DNA from: Eucommia ulmoides
Taxonomy: Eukaryota; Streptophyta; Magnoliopsida; Garryales; Eucommiaceae
NCBI GenBank assembly: GCA_016647705.1
Contig: CM028334.1
Coordinates: 8,527,546-8,591,545, forward strand
Direction of reading: 5' to 3'
Length of the DNA: 64,000 bases
Both the position numbers and the translations under genes were made by a program. Under the pieces are notes generated by a model that made no database searches, was not told where the DNA came from, and worked only from the letters and a program-made list of their open reading frames with translations. This document shows positions 59,501-64,000 of the stretch, piece by piece; positions within the stretch are counted from its first letter, which is position 1, and each line of letters starts with the position of its first letter.

Positions 59501-60395
59501 GTGGTGTGAAACGACGCACCGGAATCAATTACCCACACATCATTGCAAGTATCCAACGAGAGTATGAGTGTATCTGAAGACTCACCGTCGGATAGACAAA
59601 TCGTCTCTTTGCTATTTGACTCTTGCCTTCTTGGTAAATTTGGGCAATTTATCTTCCAGTGCCCCTTTTGTCCACAACTCCAGCATTTTGCACTTCTCGT
59701 CTTTGACTTTCCTCGTCCCTTCGCGGACCTGGAATGACTGCTGTTGTTGCCACCTTTTGTTGATTTTCTTCCCCTCTTTTCAACCTTTAATACTGCCACA
59801 GAACTCTGGCATGAGTCCTTCCTTTAAGTTTCCTCACTGATGATCAAAGTAATGACATCCTTCTCTACCAACTTAGCACAACTGTCTCCACCGGTGATCG
59901 ATATAACTAAGTTGTCCCAACTATCGAGAAGAGAAGAGAGAAGAAGTAGAGCTTTAATTTATTCCGCGAATGTTATTTGCCCCTTCTCCGACTAATCAAA
60001 GATGTCACGAACACGATTGGTGTATTATGAAACATCATCATGCTCTTCCATTTTCGTCCTGAAAAGTTTCTGGAGAGTAAATAACTTGTTCGTCATTGTG
60101 GGAGTCTCATACATACTCTCAAGAGCACCAATCAAATTCTTTGTCGTCTTATCTTTTTTTACGTTACTTGACATTGTGCTTGACACTGTAAGCCGAACCG
60201 TTCCTACCGCCTTGCGATCGAGAACGTTCCATTCATCTTCTGACAACTTTTCAGATTTCTTTATCTTTCCATACAACAGTTGCCATTGGTCCCTTTGGTA
60301 CAGCTAATTTTCTATCTACATCCTCTAAATGGAGAAATTATTCCCATTGAATTTATCGATCACAAACTTGTCACTGCCCATTATTATGTTGAGAG
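56524..60395 (-). pseudogene. Tork-like copia gag-pol, broken
   Basis: In order on the - strand: gag (60276, 'LSEDEWNVLDRKAVGTV'), zinc knuckle CWSCGQKGHWKINC (about 59680), protease 'WVIDSGASFHTT' (active D-S-G intact), gag-pre-integrase 'FCEYCVFGKQRKTNF', integrase ('CLKSNNGREYCEKEF', 'PKQNRVAEQMNR'), reverse transcriptase ('MDSLLSNQTWELVKL', '[18 protein letters not shown]', 'LLYVDNMLVAG') and RNase H ('DSQSTIHLAKNSVFHSR'). The integrase SDNG site reads SNNG and the reverse transcriptase YVDD reads YVDN; both are Asp-to-Asn changes that abolish catalysis. Stops and frame changes occur at about 57913, 57650, 57070 and elsewhere. Confidence 0.88.
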
Positions 60396-60422
60396 AGTCA
60401 GAGTCTAAGCTTTAATATCAAT

Positions 60423-60852
60423 TGTTGGGGATCGAACAGATTCCTAACAACACAACAATGATTTGAAAACAAGGAACACCAAAAAATTTATCGCGGTTCG
60501 AGGTAAGTCTAATTCACGTCACAAGAAGAAAATACTATATTGAAATAATGAGAAATTTATAAAGGAAAATATATAAGTGAGACTATTATTTCTCATTTCA
60601 TCTGACACACACTTATATATATCATCATTACCATTCAACCCTCTATTTATAGAGGAAAAATTTAACAACCAACCACTTCATTAATGGTACTATCCAACAA
60701 TCTCATTAACGAGAGAGGCAATTATTCTTCTATATTAATGATACTCGTCAACTATTTTTATTAATGATACCAATTAACCTCTTTAATTAATGATACTAAC
60801 TAAGTACTTTCATTAATAAGATCACAATACCATTGGTTTAATCTCCGACTCA
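60423..60852 (-). repeat. 5' LTR of the Tork-like element
   Basis: 430 bp. It starts TGAGTCGGAG on the - strand and is shorter than its partner through small deletions. Confidence 0.85.
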
Positions 60853-61557
60853 GTAAAGCCCTCAAAAGACCAAATCATCACCTCACCGCCGCAAGGTCAA
60901 CCAGAAGCGTTGCATTGCTACCGTCGCAATCTTTCTAGCGGTCTTACTGACTTTAATCGTCGGTGCCCTAATTGGCACTTTTATTCACCGACGAGTCTCC
61001 CGCTTCCGTCTCTTCGAACTCCGCCGCCTCGGTCAAGGCCATTTGCTCCGTGACTCGGTACCGGGATTCGTGCTTTTCCTCCATATCCTTCGCAGTCACT
61101 GACTCGAATTCTCCGCCCAAGATCGATCCAGAATTCGTACTCAGTCTCTCCCTCCGTGTGGCCGTCGAAGAGCTCGCCAATCTCTCTTCCCTCACCAAAT
61201 TGTTGATCTCGAAGTCCAACGATCCGCGATCGCAATCGGCGTTGCGGGACTGTGTGGGTCAGTTCGTCGACGCGTTGAGTCAACTCAACACGTCCTTCTC
61301 GGCGATGCAAGTAGCTCCGGGAGGGAAGGTGCTGACGGAGAAGAAGATCGACGACATGAAGATATCGATCGGTGGGGCTATGACCTATCAAGATACTTGC
61401 ATTGATGGGTTGATAGAGATGGAATCGACGTTGGTGGATGAAATCAAGGCTAAGGTTCAGAATTCTAAGGAATACATGAGCAACAGCTTAGCAATTTTCG
61501 CTAATATCTGGAGCCTTCTTCAAAAGTTTGGCCTCACCATGCACTGAAGCTGCTTGT

Positions 61558-62120
61558 GAGTTTGACTTACCCTTCTTCTTCTGAATGTGTTTGTATATAT
61601 GAATATTTGTTCTTATTTGAAGTTTTGGGTTCTCTATATTCGGATTTTAAATTCAAAATTGATGTTGGAATACATTTCTTAATTGATGTAAAACCTTTGT
61701 TTTTGGTGATACTGCATTTACTTTGTTTGTTGTATTGGGGTTTTTCTTCTCCGGATTCCACACATAACGTGAGTTTTGTAGCACCAGACGAAGCTTTTAT
61801 TATATTGGGAATTTCGGTGGAGGTTCCGTAATAGGTTTAGTGTCAGCATATTAATCTTTTGTCAAATCCTCTTTTCATGTCGCATAAATGTTTCGTATTG
61901 AAACTCGTAACATTGAAATACATCGAGAAGAATTAAGATTAATTGTTAATACAAATACAAATACATCAATTAAGAAGTAATTCAATTAATTAACATTGTG
62001 TTTAATATAAAATTTTCATTCAAATATATATCAAATAGTAAATGCAGGTAATATGAAATGTTTAATGTAAAAAAAACTATGGGATGAGTTTTGGTCAAGA
62101 AGAAGGTTGGGACATAATCG
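61558..62120. other. DNA downstream of the pectin methylesterase fragment
   Basis: The coding match stops at 61557; 'gtgagt' directly after 'aagctgctt' looks like a splice donor, but no second exon follows. The open frame at 61556-61831 has no recognisable domain. Confidence 0.4.
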
Positions 62121-62204
62121 TATCGAAGTCTTTATAAGTGTGTTTCAGTGTAAGTAAAATACTATCAAAGTCTTTATAAGTGTGTTTCAGTGTAATTAAA
62201 ATAC
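62121..62204. repeat. Two-copy 42-bp tandem repeat
   Basis: 'tatc(g/a)aagtctttataagtg' opens at 62121 and again at 62163. The units differ at two or three bases. Confidence 0.85.
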
Positions 62205-62929
62205 TAAAAGACAACATAATTCCGTGATTTGTTCAATGTTAATGACATTCAACTAAAATTAATATAAACAAACTAAAAGCACCATTAACATTTAGCTCAT
62301 CACGATAACAAAATTTTAGTTACGTTCATTTGGGAATGAAAGATAAGAGTGTATTACTGCAAATACTAAACGTGCATGATGTTTTAGTTACATTCAGTTG
62401 TAAACTTAACAAAAAACACGAAATCATCATTAAGGACTGCATATTATTCTAGTTGTGTTCGATATCAGTTACATTCAATTAAAAAGGGTATATAAACACC
62501 AAAAGCACAAGTTCCACCATTTTCCTCACCGTAGATAGTGGTGTGATCATTATTTTTCATGGCGATGGGGAACATGGCGTCAACTTCACGTGTGCGTTTA
62601 TTTTTTGGTGTTCTGCTTAATACATGCTAGTGTGTATAAGAATATTTTCGGATGGAAAAAGGCAGGATTGGAACTCAGGTGTATTTGAGTTCGGGAGTTT
62701 TTATTAATTACGGGCGTGTTATGGGAACTTCCTATAATTAACCCCATTTTCTTTCATGCAATATGATTAAAATGTTTTAGAATGACAAAAGATGAACATT
62801 TGTTTAGTAAAAAAGGTGAAATTATCAAATGATTGCACTGATTTTGGTACCGGCATTCCGATCTTTATTAGGGTGTTCAAAAACCGTTGTTAGATGACTC
62901 GAAGCATTCGAACACCTCCAAGAATGTTT
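62205..62929. other. Intergenic DNA, nothing recognised
   Basis: AT-rich, with 'ttagtta(c)attca' words repeated a few times and no coding pattern. Confidence 0.35.
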
Positions 62930-63123
62930 TTTTCTCATGTAATTAGAGTAAAATGTAGTTTAAAAATTTAGCAACTAAACCAATTGTATGTTTCTTTGGT
63001 CACAGAAACAATACGCAAATTTGATTAAACCACACATGTTAATGGTGTGAAATATACACATCGATTCATAAAAGATAAGAAAATTCCTAAAATAGGATAA
63101 TTTAGAGAACCAAATAGGCCCTT
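62930..63123. mobile_element. Half of the MITE also found at 20184-20497
   Basis: Shares 'ctc(a/g)tgtaatt(a/g)ga', 'tatgtttcttt(g)', 'attcataaaa/attcatagaatagga' and the end 'aaataggcccttag' with the right half of the element in HVA22 intron 3. The left half is missing or too diverged. Confidence 0.45.
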
Positions 63124-63801
63124 AGTGAATTTCACTATTTTTTCACACAATTTGTTGTTGGTTGACATAATGCTTGTGAAGGTGATTTCACTGTGAGAAT
63201 TTGATGGAATGTTACTGAGTATGATGTCAAAACAAAAAACATATTGTGACTTTTTCGCTCAAAAAGTTCTGGTTTTCTCCAAATAAGAATTTTTATGTTG
63301 TTTGCTACTTCAAATTTTTGCATTGTGACTGTTAGATCATCAACGAATACCTCTTTCATTTCTTGGAAAACATCACAGTGCGCACTTTGAAGGGCGATAT
63401 AGCGGAATCAATAATTCATGGACATAAATTAGACGTAGTTGAAGGATGGAAAGTGTATTTGACACGAACTTACATGGATCGAGCTCAAAGTAGCTGAAGA
63501 GTTGGACTTGTAATACTTTTAAGGAGATAGAATCCAAGTTACTGCAGATTGTGTGTGCAAATCTATCATGGGTTCCACTAAATTCACATCAGGAAGATGG
63601 ATCCAAGATTATGCTCCCTGGGACTCTGTTTTTTTTCCTTTTTCGTAGGACCCAAAATTCCAATTATTATTATTTGTTTTTTACAACAAAGAAAAGACAA
63701 TATAGATGTTTATAGAACAAGGAAAAAACAACATATGGCTATTTGTCTGTTCTTATGATTTCTAAGCAAACACAGAGACAACAGATATTGTCTGTCTACT
63801 A
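63124..63801. other. Intergenic DNA and probable 3' UTR of the PRE-type gene
   Basis: No frame is convincing. The last 150 bp before 63802 would be transcribed as 3' UTR on the - strand. Confidence 0.35.
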
Positions 63802-63957
63802 TTATTGTTGCAGGAGACTTTGAAGGATGTCTGCATCAATACCATTGATGTCCATTGAGGCCATCTGCTGAGATAGCCTGTGGCTTAGATCGTCGGCGTC
63901 TTTCTGTAGCTTCTTGATGTAGCTGCATATCTCTTTCATGATCTTTGATGCCAGTAC
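63802..63957 (-). CDS. PRE/ILI-type atypical HLH protein, last exon (partial gene)
   Basis: On the - strand a splice acceptor (...tataG at 63958-63959) opens a 156-nt exon coding 51 residues and a TAA stop: 'VLASKIMKEICSYIKKL', 'QKDADDLSHRLSQQMASM' and 'DINGIDADILQSLLQQ'. This is helix 2 and the tail of the PACLOBUTRAZOL RESISTANCE/ILI group, whose second exon begins at this point (typical 'SASKVLQETCNYIRNLHREV' and '...SLL'). Members lack the DNA-binding basic region and act by pairing with other HLH proteins in brassinosteroid, gibberellin and light growth control. The first exon lies beyond the right edge, so gene length and start are not seen. The tail is a little longer than usual (ends LLQQ rather than LLM or LLQ). 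Confidence 0.85.
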   Translation of the reverse strand, partial: VLASKIMKEICSYIKKLQKDADDLSHRLSQQMASMDINGIDADILQSLLQQ

Positions 63958-64000
63958 CTATAACCCCCCAAAAAACACCAAAATGAATGAACCATTTTAC

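Larger units (their letters stand above)
55933..60852 (-). mobile_element. Full-length Tork-like Ty1/copia element inside the pectin methylesterase gene
   Basis: The 4.9-kb element has LTRs at 55933-56406 and 60423-60852 and a perfect 5-bp duplication GTAAA at 55928-55932 and 60853-60857. On the - strand the LTR start at 56406 (TGTTAAGAGTTGGAGG) is preceded by the purine tract AAAGTGGGAGAT. The primer site next to the 5' LTR has decayed to TTGATATTAAAGC (normal TGGTATCAGAGC). The LTRs differ at many positions, mostly transitions, so the insertion is old. Confidence 0.92.
55892..61557 (+). pseudogene. Pectin methylesterase-type gene, N-terminal inhibitor region only, split by a copia element
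   Basis: The first codons read 'TDSIHNLKGYDIVK' (55892-55932), matching the usual MDSI-x-x-(F/L)KGY start except that ATG is ACG. A copia element lies between 55932 and 60853. After it come 'PSKDQIITSPPQ', a signal-anchor helix 'CIATVAIFLAVLLTLIVGAL' in a second frame, then from about 60990 in a third frame 'SVKAICSVTRYRDSCFSSI', 'ALRDCVGQFVDALSQL', 'MTYQDTCIDGLIEM' and 'NSLAIFANIWSLLQKFGLTM', with the four Cys of the pectin methylesterase inhibitor fold. A TGA follows at 61544, where the family has an Arg after the His. The enzyme domain that should follow is not found to 64000. In the family the pro-region blocks early enzyme activity in the secretory pathway; here no product is likely. Confidence 0.85.

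Noticed and set aside
60981-61391. An open frame of 136 codons on the - strand opposite the pectin methylesterase fragment
   Set aside because: It is the antisense shadow of coding DNA with clear sense-strand homology.
55892-64000. An intact pectin methylesterase
   Set aside because: I looked for the enzyme-domain motifs (GxYxE, QAVAL, QDTL, DFIFG) downstream of 61557 in all frames and did not see them; the start and frame are also broken.
1-64000. An undescribed multi-gene system
   Set aside because: The only host genes are HVA22, a tRNA, a broken pectin methylesterase and part of a PRE-type gene. They are ordinary and unrelated; everything else I could assign is mobile-element or repeat DNA.

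Overview
The window is nuclear DNA of a flowering plant, most likely a eudicot: AT-rich, with intron-containing plant genes, a plant tRNA-Pro gene, an Au-type SINE, and layers of decayed Ty1/copia and Ty3/gypsy retrotransposons plus hAT-like and Tourist-like elements. I see no bacterial, viral or organellar block, no CRISPR array and no gene cluster that would make a new multi-gene system. What is notable is how the host genes and mobile elements are interleaved.

Host genes are few. (1) An HVA22/DP1-family gene on the + strand (19382-34178) has five small exons that join exactly into a 173-residue protein. Its third intron is about 13.3 kb and holds a full-length copia element, two hAT-like elements, a SINE and fragments of further retroelements. 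(2) A tRNA-Pro(AGG) gene lies on the - strand at 34729-34800. (3) A pectin methylesterase-type gene (55892-61557, +) is broken: a 4.9-kb copia element landed about 13 codons into it with a perfect 5-bp duplication. Reading-frame shifts follow, and no catalytic domain is present. (4) The last exon of a PRE/ILI-type atypical HLH gene lies on the - strand at the right edge (63802-63957).

Layout. 1-10109: a decayed Athila/Tat-type Ty3/gypsy element (+), cut by LTRs of another family at its left end and inside its reverse transcriptase. 10130-12420: fragments of a plant mobile gene (-) of the type linked to Ulp1-like proteases. 12545-13560: minisatellite. 14159-16446: LTR of a SIRE-like copia family. 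16880-19381: tandem duplications and the HVA22 promoter, part of which is duplicated. 19382-34178: HVA22. 34729-37416: tRNA, two hAT-like MITEs 22 bp apart, and a Harbinger-like element with a long hairpin. 37417-39300: + strand copia remnant. 39640-51915: a - strand copia host carrying a SIRE-like element (40089-49524), which itself carries a solo LTR (40136-43118), and a separate solo LTR (50289-51743). 52097-54770: truncated + strand copia carrying another solo LTR. 55892-61557: the broken pectin methylesterase gene. 61558-64000: intergenic DNA and the PRE-type exon.

Several insertions are dated relative to each other by target-site duplications that I could read directly (ACCAC, CATAC, CATAG, GTAAA, GTTGT for LTR elements; CTATCAAT, ACAATTGT and near-perfect 8-mers for hAT-like elements; TTA for Tourist-like elements). 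All retroelement open reading frames are broken, often by changes that look like C-to-T or G-to-A decay. Element family names rest on remembered protein motifs, not on a search.
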